Below, one piece after another: positions 1 to 4,467 of a stretch of 9,033 nt of DNA. Location: assembly GCA_050699035.1 (NCBI GenBank), contig JBOHDE010000165.1, forward strand, positions 1 to 9,033, read 5' to 3'. Both the position numbers and the translations under genes were made by a program. The first letter of the stretch is position 1; each line of letters begins with the position of its first letter. The notes under the pieces are model-generated. The model saw only the letters and a program-made list of their open reading frames with translations. It was not told the origin of the DNA and did not search any database. The stretch is from WHTB01 sp050699035. Its GTDB lineage: Bacteria; Actinomycetota; Actinomycetes; Propionibacteriales; Nocardioidaceae.

Positions 1-383
1 ACTTCGGGTATCTCGGCATCGCGCAGTTCCCGTGGACCAAGTCGCTGGCCACCGACGGCATCCGGGTGAAGTGGACCACCCTGCCAGGCGGCTCGCAGAC
101 CAACTTCAACGACGGCGAGACCGCGACCCATGAGGTCGGACACTGGCTCGGGCTCTACCACACATTCCAGGGCGGCTGTAAGGACCCGGGTGACTTCGTC
201 GGCGACACCCCGGCGCAGGCCAGCCCGACGTCGGGTTGCCCGGTCGGACGCGACAGCTGCCCGGCCGAGGGGCTCGACCCGATCCACAACTACATGGACT
301 ACTCGTTCGACAGCTGCTACACGCAGTTCACGGCGGGACAGTCCACCCGGATGGACGAGTCCTGGCTGGCCTACCGGGGCTGA
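1..383 (+). CDS. M43 (pappalysin-like) zinc metalloprotease, C-terminal part
   Basis: The reading frame is open from position 3 and runs off the left edge, so the start and any signal peptide lie outside the window; about 126 codons are visible. It contains the extended zinc-binding motif HEVGHWLGLYH (nt 129-161), where the three His are the metal ligands and the Glu is the general base. The Met-turn NYMDYS follows at nt 288-305. Both, together with the phrase GDTPAQ, the spaced Cys residues (likely disulfides) and a terminal FTAGQSTRM helix, are typical of the catalytic domain of M43 metzincins, which are usually secreted and cleave extracellular proteins. The frame closes with TGA shortly after the domain, so there is no C-terminal extension. 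A GTG at nt 66 is internal to the domain and is not a real start. The substrate cannot be told from sequence. It is convergent with the neighbouring phosphotransferase gene, and no terminator hairpin is visible between them. Confidence 0.9.
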   Translation, partial: FGYLGIAQFPWTKSLATDGIRVKWTTLPGGSQTNFNDGETATHEVGHWLGLYHTFQGGCKDPGDFVGDTPAQASPTSGCPVGRDSCPAEGLDPIHNYMDYSFDSCYTQFTAGQSTRMDESWLAYRG

Positions 384-396
384 CCTGAGGGGCGAG

Positions 397-1302
397 TCAC
401 AACCGGGCCAGCAGGGCGGAGCCGATCAGGACCTCGCCGCCGGGACCGGACTCGCCGGTCTCGAGCGTCCACATCAGGTCCTCGACGCAGCGCGCCACCG
501 TCCACCGGTACGCCCGCTCGCGGTCGATCCCAGCGGCCTCACACAGCCGGTCGACCCGACGCCGCACCGCCGCCGCGGGGTCGTCGGCCGACACCAGCAC
601 CTCGAGCCGGTTCCAGATCGCCGGGACCACGTCGTACGCCGGGTCGCCCGCCATCCCCTTCGGGTCGATCACCAGCCACGGCTCGCGTTCGCCTGCCAGC
701 ACGTTGCCGTAGTGCAGGTCGCGGTGGAGCAGCCGGTCATCGGCCTCCGGGCCGAGCTCGCGCCAGGTGGCGAGGGCGGCCTCCAGCAGTCGCCGGTCCT
801 CCCGGACGCCGAGCCGGTCCCAGGTCGCCGGCACCTGCTCCAGCCAGCGCGCGCTCTCGACGGATAGCCGGGGTACGCCGTCCGGGGCGGCGACCTGGTG
901 CAGCCGGGACAGCAGCCCGCCGATCACGTCGACGCCCTCGTCGACCGGCACGGAGAACAGCGAACGGTCGGGGTCGAGCCGCTCGAGCAGCAGGGCGAAG
1001 CCCGACTCGTCACGCTCGAGCAGCAACGCCGTCCCTCGACCGGCCCAGGCCGCCAGCGCGGGCGCCTCACCGGCTGACTCGCCGTCGGGGTAGCCGACCT
1101 TGAGCGCGGCGCGGACGCCGTCGAACCGGACCACCGGTACGACGATCCCGACGTACCCATAGCTGGTCGCACCGTCGAGCCGTATCGACCATCGCCGCAG
1201 CAGGTCGTCGACCTGTGCCGGCAGCGCGGCCAGCCACTCCGCACCGGCGTCGCCCTCACGGATCTCGATCATCTGCGCGAAGTCGGCGGGGACCAGGCTC
1301 AT
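397..1302 (-). CDS. Aminoglycoside/hydroxyurea phosphotransferase-family kinase (APH(6)-like)
   Basis: The 301-aa protein has the protein-kinase-like fold of small-molecule phosphotransferases. A nucleotide-binding Lys lies in ALKVGYP (K68), followed by a probable partner Glu (E79). The Brenner motif HRDLHYGN is at residues 193-200 (catalytic D195, metal ligand N200), and IDPKG at 212-216 supplies the second metal-binding Asp (D213). The IDPKG wording and N-terminal layout resemble the APH(6)/StrB and hydroxyurea phosphotransferase group, which uses ATP to phosphorylate hydroxylated small molecules. Chromosomal members often have no proven resistance role, so the substrate is open. The frame is open to nt 1443, but I chose the ATG at 1302 because it overlaps the upstream gene's TGA as ATGA (1299-1302) and gives the family length. 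A weak purine-rich site (GGACGAG) precedes it. It is the last gene of the minus-strand operon, probably cotranscribed and translationally coupled. Confidence 0.88.
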   Translation of the reverse strand: MSLVPADFAQMIEIREGDAGAEWLAALPAQVDDLLRRWSIRLDGATSYGYVGIVVPVVRFDGVRAALKVGYPDGESAGEAPALAAWAGRGTALLLERDESGFALLLERLDPDRSLFSVPVDEGVDVIGGLLSRLHQVAAPDGVPRLSVESARWLEQVPATWDRLGVREDRRLLEAALATWRELGPEADDRLLHRDLHYGNVLAGEREPWLVIDPKGMAGDPAYDVVPAIWNRLEVLVSADDPAAAVRRRVDRLCEAAGIDRERAYRWTVARCVEDLMWTLETGESGPGGEVLIGSALLARL

Positions 1303-1742
1303 AGCTCGTCCAGCCCGGGAAACGGCTCGGGCTTGCTGCCCCACGTCATGCCCCGCAGCGCACACTCGGTCAGAGCCTGCGCCGCCAGGACGCGCGTCTG
1401 GCCGGTCGTCCGGGCGACCACGTCCGCGTACACCGCCGCGCACCGTGCCTCCAGCTCACGGGCGAGCCGGCGGGCACGGGTGGCGTTGGTCACCTGGAAC
1501 GGCAGGGAGTACGCCGCCTCGGCCGCGACGGCATCGCCACCGAGCTGCGCCGTCAGCTGGTCGCGGAGACCACGGTGCGCGGCGTGCGACGACACCGCGG
1601 CGCGAGACCCGCTGCCGAGCACGCCGCCGACGACGCCGTAGCCGTAGACCGCGGCGTGCTCGGCGGCCAGCGCGGCCTGCAACGCCTCGCGCTGCCCGGC
1701 GTCGGATGCCTTGCCAGACCCGCTCGGCGTGGCCCTGGTCAT
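1299..1742 (-). CDS. DUF4439 ferritin-like domain protein
   Basis: The 147-aa, Ala-rich, almost fully helical protein has no signal peptide or membrane segment. Helix 1 carries an AAEHAAVYGYG motif (E28, H29, Y33) and helix 2 has SSHAAHRGLRDQL (H53, H56). The C-terminus ends with a W-x(5)-PFPGL signature. This pattern matches actinobacterial DUF4439 proteins, predicted four-helix ferritin-like bundles. Metal ligands are sparser than in true ferritins, so iron storage should not be assumed; the function is unknown. The ATG at 1742 overlaps the TGA of the upstream lipoprotein gene as ATGA (1739-1742). It is preceded by AAGGCGG (plus-strand complement 1747-1753), which supports the start. Its own stop overlaps the start of the phosphotransferase gene, so the three genes form one tightly coupled operon. 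Confidence 0.85.
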   Translation of the reverse strand: MTRATPSGSGKASDAGQREALQAALAAEHAAVYGYGVVGGVLGSGSRAAVSSHAAHRGLRDQLTAQLGGDAVAAEAAYSLPFQVTNATRARRLARELEARCAAVYADVVARTTGQTRVLAAQALTECALRGMTWGSKPEPFPGLDEL

Positions 1743-2308
1743 CGGGCCGCCTTGCCGAGCACGACGCCGTACTGCGCCTCGGCCGCCGCGATCGACGCGA
1801 GCAGCCGGGCGAACTGGCCCGATGTCGCCCGCGCCGTGTGGTCGAGGTGGCGCGCCGCGGCCTGCCGTTCGGCCCGGGCCAGGCGGGCCAGGGTCTGCCG
1901 GGGCCCGACCGGTGGCTCGCTCGGCGAGGCGGAGGCACTCGGCGTACCAGCGTCAGTTGACGGCCGCGCCTCGCCGAGCACCTGGGCGTGACGCCGGTGC
2001 GCCTCAAGCACCGGGTCGACCTGCCGGGCGAGGCTCGGCCGCTCGGCGACCGACCGCTCGAGACCGGTGACGAGACCGGCGACGACGGCGACGGCGTCGT
2101 CGAGCACCGCCACGTCAGGGTCCTCGTCCGGAGCCTCCTTGCCGTCCCTGCCGGCATCGTCGCTGCCGGAGTCGCTGCCGGTGTCGTCGCGGGGACCACT
2201 CAGCGTGCACCCGCTCACCAGCATCCAGGGCGGCAGTGCGAGCGCCGCGGTCAGCACCGCGCGGCGGGTGTGCGCCGCCGGTTCGGAGGCGGGTGGCTCG
2301 GGCGGCAT
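1739..2308 (-). CDS. Predicted lipoprotein with helical (ferritin-like) domain
   Basis: The 189-aa protein begins with a Tat-like or Sec lipoprotein signal: HTRRAVLTAALAL (twin Arg at 15-16) followed by the lipobox LVSGC. Cys34 is the expected lipidated residue, placing the mature protein on the outer face of the membrane. An acidic Asp/Ser/Gly linker (about residues 40-65) leads into two helical blocks. These are separated by a Ser/Pro/Thr-rich loop (about 118-132), and the second contains AERQAAARHLDH. The helix pattern suggests a second ferritin-like bundle related to the DUF4439 protein encoded next, but this is inference; I see no catalytic motif. The frame is open to nt 2989 across rimP, but only the ATG at 2308 puts the signal peptide at the N-terminus. 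No clear Shine-Dalgarno precedes it, so the start may be leaderless or weakly initiated. It is the first gene of the minus-strand operon, divergent from rimP. Confidence 0.8.
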   Translation of the reverse strand: MPPEPPASEPAAHTRRAVLTAALALPPWMLVSGCTLSGPRDDTGSDSGSDDAGRDGKEAPDEDPDVAVLDDAVAVVAGLVTGLERSVAERPSLARQVDPVLEAHRRHAQVLGEARPSTDAGTPSASASPSEPPVGPRQTLARLARAERQAAARHLDHTARATSGQFARLLASIAAAEAQYGVVLGKAAR

Positions 2309-2320
2309 GGGCGCAGACGT

Positions 2321-2342
2321 TACCGGGTCCCGGTGTACCGGT
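2321..2342. repeat. ACCGG inverted/direct repeat cluster (operator-like)
   Basis: A perfect dyad ACCGGG-T-CCCGGT (2322-2334) overlaps a second perfect dyad CCGGT-GT-ACCGG (2330-2341). As a result TACCGG recurs as a direct repeat at 2321 and 2336, 15 nt apart, with an inverted copy between. The cluster sits just upstream of the putative rimP -10 and just inside the lipoprotein 5' region. That position suits a shared transcription-factor site, or alternatively an RNA hairpin in the minus-strand leader. The repeat is seen directly; the role is inferred. Confidence 0.45.
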
Positions 2343-2372
2343 TCCTGTGTATATGGTGTGAGCAGACGACGG

Positions 2373-2409
2373 CGCCGGCTGCGTGACCCTGACGGGGTTG
2401 CCGCCGGCG
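2373..2409 (+). promoter_or_regulatory. Hairpin in the rimP 5' leader
   Basis: CGCCGGC (2373-2379) can pair with GCCGGCG (2403-2409). Inside the loop, ACCC can pair with GGGT around a TGACG loop. No T-tract follows, so this is not a typical intrinsic terminator. It would lie in the transcribed leader if the promoter is near 2352, about 20 nt before the rimP ribosome-binding site. Some GC-rich self-complementarity is expected by chance at this composition. Confidence 0.3.
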
Positions 2410-2428
2410 TCCGATGACAACAGCACAC

Positions 2429-2435
2429 GAGGAGG
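2429..2435 (+). promoter_or_regulatory. Strong Shine-Dalgarno for rimP
   Basis: GAGGAGG, six bases before the GTG at 2442, is a near-perfect anti-16S complement. It fixes the GTG start of rimP. Confidence 0.85.
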
Positions 2436-2441
2436 TCGACC

Positions 2442-2909
2442 GTGAGCACTGCTCCCACCCATGACCGGCTCGTGAAGGCTCTCGGCCCCGTCGTCGCCGC
2501 CCTCCAGCTCGAGCTCGAGGACGTCGAGGTGACCCCGGCCGGCCGCCGCCGGAAGGTGCGCGTCATCGTCGACAAGGACGGTGGGATCAGCCTCGACGAG
2601 ATCTCCGACGCGACCCGCGCCGTCTCCCAGCACCTCGACGACTCCGACCTGCTGGACGAGCAGCCGTACACCCTCGAGGTCACCTCACCCGGCACCGACC
2701 GGCCGCTGACCGAGCCCCGGCACTGGCGACGCAACGTGAGCCGGCTGGTCAAGGTCACCGACCACGACGGCGAGACCGTGACCGGGCGGATCCTTGACGC
2801 AGCCGAGACCTCGGCGCACCTCGACGTCGCCGGGTCGACTCGGGTGGTCGCGTTCGACGACGTCGCCAAGGCGAGCATCCAGGTCGAGTTCAACCGTAAG
2901 GAGGACTGA
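2442..2909 (+). CDS. rimP: Ribosome maturation factor RimP
   Basis: The 155-aa cytoplasmic protein assists late assembly of the 30S subunit by binding the pre-30S particle near S12. The N-terminal alpha/beta domain (about residues 1-85) has the family pattern LELEDVEVTPAGRRRKVRVIVD, then ISLDEISDATRAVSQHLD. It ends in the signature EVTSPGTDRPL (79-89). The Sm-like C-terminal domain (about 90-152) starts with RHWRRNVSRLVKV and closes with FDDVAKASIQVEF. Length is normal for actinobacterial RimP. The GTG start is supported by the strong Shine-Dalgarno at 2429-2435. It is the first gene of the operon; its last codons carry the nusA ribosome-binding site, and only 3 nt separate its stop from the nusA start. 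Confidence 0.97.
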   Translation: MSTAPTHDRLVKALGPVVAALQLELEDVEVTPAGRRRKVRVIVDKDGGISLDEISDATRAVSQHLDDSDLLDEQPYTLEVTSPGTDRPLTEPRHWRRNVSRLVKVTDHDGETVTGRILDAAETSAHLDVAGSTRVVAFDDVAKASIQVEFNRKED

Positions 2910-2912
2910 CCG

Positions 2913-3968
2913 ATGGACATCGACATGAGTGCGCTCCGCGGGCTCGAACGCGAGAAGGACATCTCCTTCGAGGTCGTCGTCGAGGCCATCGAGCAGGCGT
3001 TGCTGGTGGCCTATCAGCGCACCGCGGGTGCGCAGCACGAGGCTCGGGTCGAGCTGGACCGCAAGAGCGGTCACGTCACGGTCTGGGCCCGCGAGTCCGG
3101 GGCGGACGACGAGCCCGGCCCTGAGTACGACGACACCCCCGAAGGGTTCGGCCGGATCGCCGCCACCACCGCGAAGCAGGTCATCCTGCAGCGGCTGCGC
3201 GACGCCGAGGACGAGGTGAAGTTCGGCGAGTTCGCCGGCAAGGAGAACGACATCGTCTCCGGGATCATCCAGCAGGGCACGAACGTCGACGACGTGATGG
3301 TCGACCTCGGGCGGCTGGAGGCGTTGCTGCCACGGGCCGAGCGGGTGCCCGGGGAGCGGTACGAGCACGGCACCCGGATCAAGTGCCTCGTCGTGACCGT
3401 CCGCCGGGGGATGCGCGGCCCGCAGGTGATGCTGTCGCGGTCACACCCCAACCTGGTGAAGAAGCTGTTCGAGCTCGAGGTCCCCGAGATCGCCGACGGC
3501 ACGGTGGAGATCACCGCGATCGCCCGTGAGGCCGGCCACCGGACGAAGATCGCGGTGCGTTCGACGGTGCCGGGCGTCAACGCGAAGGGCGCGTGCATCG
3601 GCCCGATGGGGCAGCGCGTACGCAACATCATGACCGAGCTGCACGGCGAGAAGATCGATATCGTCGACCACGCCGACGACCCGGCCGAGATGGTGGCGCA
3701 CGCACTGTCGCCGGCCCGGGTCAGCAGCGTCGAGATCGTGGACGCCGACGCGCGGGCCGCCCGTGTCATCGTCCCTGACTTCCAGCTGTCGTTGGCGATC
3801 GGCAAGGAGGGCCAGAACGCCCGCCTCGCGGCCCGGCTCACCGGCTGGCGGATCGACATCCGACCCGACACCGAGGTTGCCCCCGCCAGTGACCCAGCCG
3901 GTGACCCTGCTGGACGGCTGGTGGAGCCCGAACCAGGACCGACATCGACGCCGGTGGGCGACGGCTGA
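2913..3968 (+). CDS. nusA: Transcription termination/antitermination factor NusA
   Basis: The 351-aa RNA polymerase-associated factor modulates pausing, intrinsic termination and rRNA antitermination. In order it has: the N-terminal RNAP-binding domain (about 1-125, including FEVVVEAIEQALLVAYQR); an S1 RNA-binding domain (about 130-200); KH1 with the GPMG loop (230-233) in GACIGPMGQRVRN; KH2 with GKEG (297-300) in LSLAIGKEGQNARLAARLTGW; and a short acidic, Pro-rich tail. The C-terminal acidic repeats of enterobacterial NusA are absent, as in other actinomycetes. The ATG at 2913 has AAGGAGG (2898-2904) eight bases upstream, inside the end of rimP, so the two genes are probably coupled. Another ATG five codons in (2925) is a less likely start. 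NusA is known to autoregulate its operon in enterobacteria; nothing here proves that. Confidence 0.97.
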   Translation: MDIDMSALRGLEREKDISFEVVVEAIEQALLVAYQRTAGAQHEARVELDRKSGHVTVWARESGADDEPGPEYDDTPEGFGRIAATTAKQVILQRLRDAEDEVKFGEFAGKENDIVSGIIQQGTNVDDVMVDLGRLEALLPRAERVPGERYEHGTRIKCLVVTVRRGMRGPQVMLSRSHPNLVKKLFELEVPEIADGTVEITAIAREAGHRTKIAVRSTVPGVNAKGACIGPMGQRVRNIMTELHGEKIDIVDHADDPAEMVAHALSPARVSSVEIVDADARAARVIVPDFQLSLAIGKEGQNARLAARLTGWRIDIRPDTEVAPASDPAGDPAGRLVEPEPGPTSTPVGDG

Positions 3969-4018
3969 TCCGAACGGGTAGACTGTTCCAGGCTGATTGA
4001 CCGACCCCCGAGATCGCC
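3969..4018 (+). promoter_or_regulatory. nusA-ylxR spacer with possible internal -10 element
   Basis: The 50-nt gap contains TAGACT (3979-3984), which fits the actinobacterial -10 consensus TAnnnT. No good -35 is seen. It may be an internal promoter boosting ylxR-infB expression, but such hexamers are common. No terminator hairpin is present. Confidence 0.25.
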
Positions 4019-4312
4019 GTGGTTGTCGCCGTGGATCCTATGCGTACGTGCATCGGGTGTCGCGTGCGCGCAGCCAAGTCCGATCTGCTGCGACTCGTGG
4101 TCAGCACTCAAGGCCCCCACCGGGTCGTGAGTCCTGACCCACGAGGCACAGCATCGGGTCGTGGGGCGCACCTGCACCCCACGACGACGTGTCTCGACCA
4201 GGCCGAGCGCCGGCGGGCGTTCGCTCGATCCCTCCGGGTCGACGGACCGCTCGACACCAGCGCGCTGCGGGCGTACGTCGAGGCGCAGGTGGCCAGCGTT
4301 CGGTCAGCGTGA
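4019..4312 (+). CDS. ylxR: YlxR-family (DUF448) RNA-binding protein
   Basis: The 97-aa protein shows the YlxR signature RTCIGCR (residues 9-15 from the GTG at 4019). A DPRGTASGRGAHLHP stretch follows (40-54), then a Cys58 region and RRRAFARSLR, matching the family's GRGAY..P...C pattern with His in place of the usual Tyr. Family members sit between nusA and infB in many bacteria; the Bacillus homologue is reported to bind and modulate RNase P and to affect gene expression broadly. The start is uncertain: the frame is open only after 4001, with GTG at 4019, GTG at 4031 and ATG at 4040 as candidates. None has a good Shine-Dalgarno, which suggests weak or leaderless initiation. All choices keep the Cys motif. 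Confidence 0.9.
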   Translation: MVVAVDPMRTCIGCRVRAAKSDLLRLVVSTQGPHRVVSPDPRGTASGRGAHLHPTTTCLDQAERRRAFARSLRVDGPLDTSALRAYVEAQVASVRSA

Positions 4313-4332
4313 CAACGTAGTGCACCACCCAC

Positions 4333-4352
4333 GCCCGTCCGACCGGACGGGC
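4333..4352 (+). promoter_or_regulatory. Perfect 8-bp hairpin in the ylxR-infB spacer
   Basis: GCCCGTCC (4333-4340) and GGACGGGC (4345-4352) are exact complements around a GACC loop. It starts 20 nt after the ylxR stop and lies upstream of three mini-ORFs. There is no following T-run, so it may be a transcript-processing or stability hairpin, a non-canonical terminator/attenuator, or part of a leader switch. GGACG of its 3' arm can alternatively pair with CGTCC at 4413-4417 inside the third mini-ORF. Confidence 0.6.
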
Positions 4353-4380
4353 ACGACACAAGGAAGCGGAGCAGTCGCTC

Positions 4381-4395
4381 ATGAACCGTCGATGA
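4381..4395 (+). CDS. Leader mini-ORF 1 (MNRR)
   Basis: ATG AAC CGT CGA TGA. GGAG at 4368-4371, nine bases upstream and next to AAGGAAG (4360-4366), is a plausible ribosome-binding site. The TGA overlaps the ATG of mini-ORF 2 as ATGA. No upstream in-frame start exists for the frame that ends at its own ATGA, so the chain begins here. It is likely regulatory rather than producing a functional peptide; translation is inferred. Confidence 0.45.
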   Translation: MNRR

Positions 4396-4409
4396 GTTCT
4401 TCGCGATGA
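4392..4409 (+). CDS. Leader mini-ORF 2 (MSSSR)
   Basis: ATG AGT TCT TCG CGA TGA, starting inside the stop of mini-ORF 1 and ending inside the start of mini-ORF 3. Both junctions read CGATGAG (4390-4396 and 4404-4410). It has no Shine-Dalgarno of its own, so translation would rely on termination-reinitiation. Its frame is open upstream without being part of a recognisable gene. Confidence 0.4.
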   Translation: MSSSR

Positions 4410-4426
4410 GCACGTCCGTCAACTAG
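4406..4426 (+). CDS. Leader mini-ORF 3 (MSTSVN)
   Basis: ATG AGC ACG TCC GTC AAC TAG. It starts within the stop of mini-ORF 2, and its TAG ends one base before the 5' arm of the infB-proximal hairpin. A ribosome terminating here would cover that arm. It also spans GTCCG (4414-4418), which can pair with CGGAC (4449-4453) as an alternative to the hairpin. Translation is inferred. Confidence 0.4.
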   Translation: MSTSVN

Positions 4427-4455
4427 CGGTCCACGCCACTTTCTGGCTCGGACCG
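4427..4455 (+). promoter_or_regulatory. Two-part hairpin abutting the infB ribosome-binding site
   Basis: The outer stem is CGGTCC (4427-4432) with GGACCG (4450-4455). After a 2x2 internal loop comes an inner stem, GCCA (4435-4438) with TGGC (4444-4447), around the loop CTTTC. The purine tract AAAGGGAG (4456-4463), the infB Shine-Dalgarno, follows immediately. The apical CTTTC is complementary to GAAAG at 4455-4459, so a loop-to-SD interaction is conceivable. The structure is read directly; a regulatory role for IF2 synthesis is inferred. Confidence 0.55.
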
Positions 4456-4467
4456 AAAGGGAGAGCA

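Larger units (their letters stand above)
2309..2441. promoter_or_regulatory. Divergent intergenic control region (lipoprotein operon / rimP operon)
   Basis: This 133-nt gap lies between two divergent operons and must contain both promoters. The only AT-rich spot is TGTATATGGT at 2348-2357. It offers a TAnnnT-type -10 for rimP (TATGGT, 2352-2357) and an overlapping TATACA-like -10 for the opposite strand (2348-2353). I could not find convincing -35 boxes at normal spacing for either, so the promoter assignment is inference. Operator-like repeats and a leader hairpin within this region are listed separately. Confidence 0.5.

Noticed and set aside
384..396. Bidirectional terminator between the convergent genes
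   Set aside because: Only 13 nt are present and no stable inverted repeat is visible there.
130..867. 245-codon plus-strand frame over the protease and kinase genes
   Set aside because: It is Arg/Pro-rich frame-shifted translation of two genes that have clear motifs in other frames.
1303..1443. N-terminal extension of the phosphotransferase frame
   Set aside because: It overlaps the DUF4439 gene extensively; the ATGA overlap at 1299-1302 gives a natural coupled start and family-like length.
2309..2989. N-terminal extension of the lipoprotein frame antisense to rimP
   Set aside because: It would bury the lipobox signal peptide internally; the extension is the antisense of rimP and has no protein-like features.
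3071..4177. 368-codon antisense frame over nusA and ylxR
   Set aside because: It has composition typical of a high-GC shadow frame and no domain, and it lies opposite clearly conserved genes.
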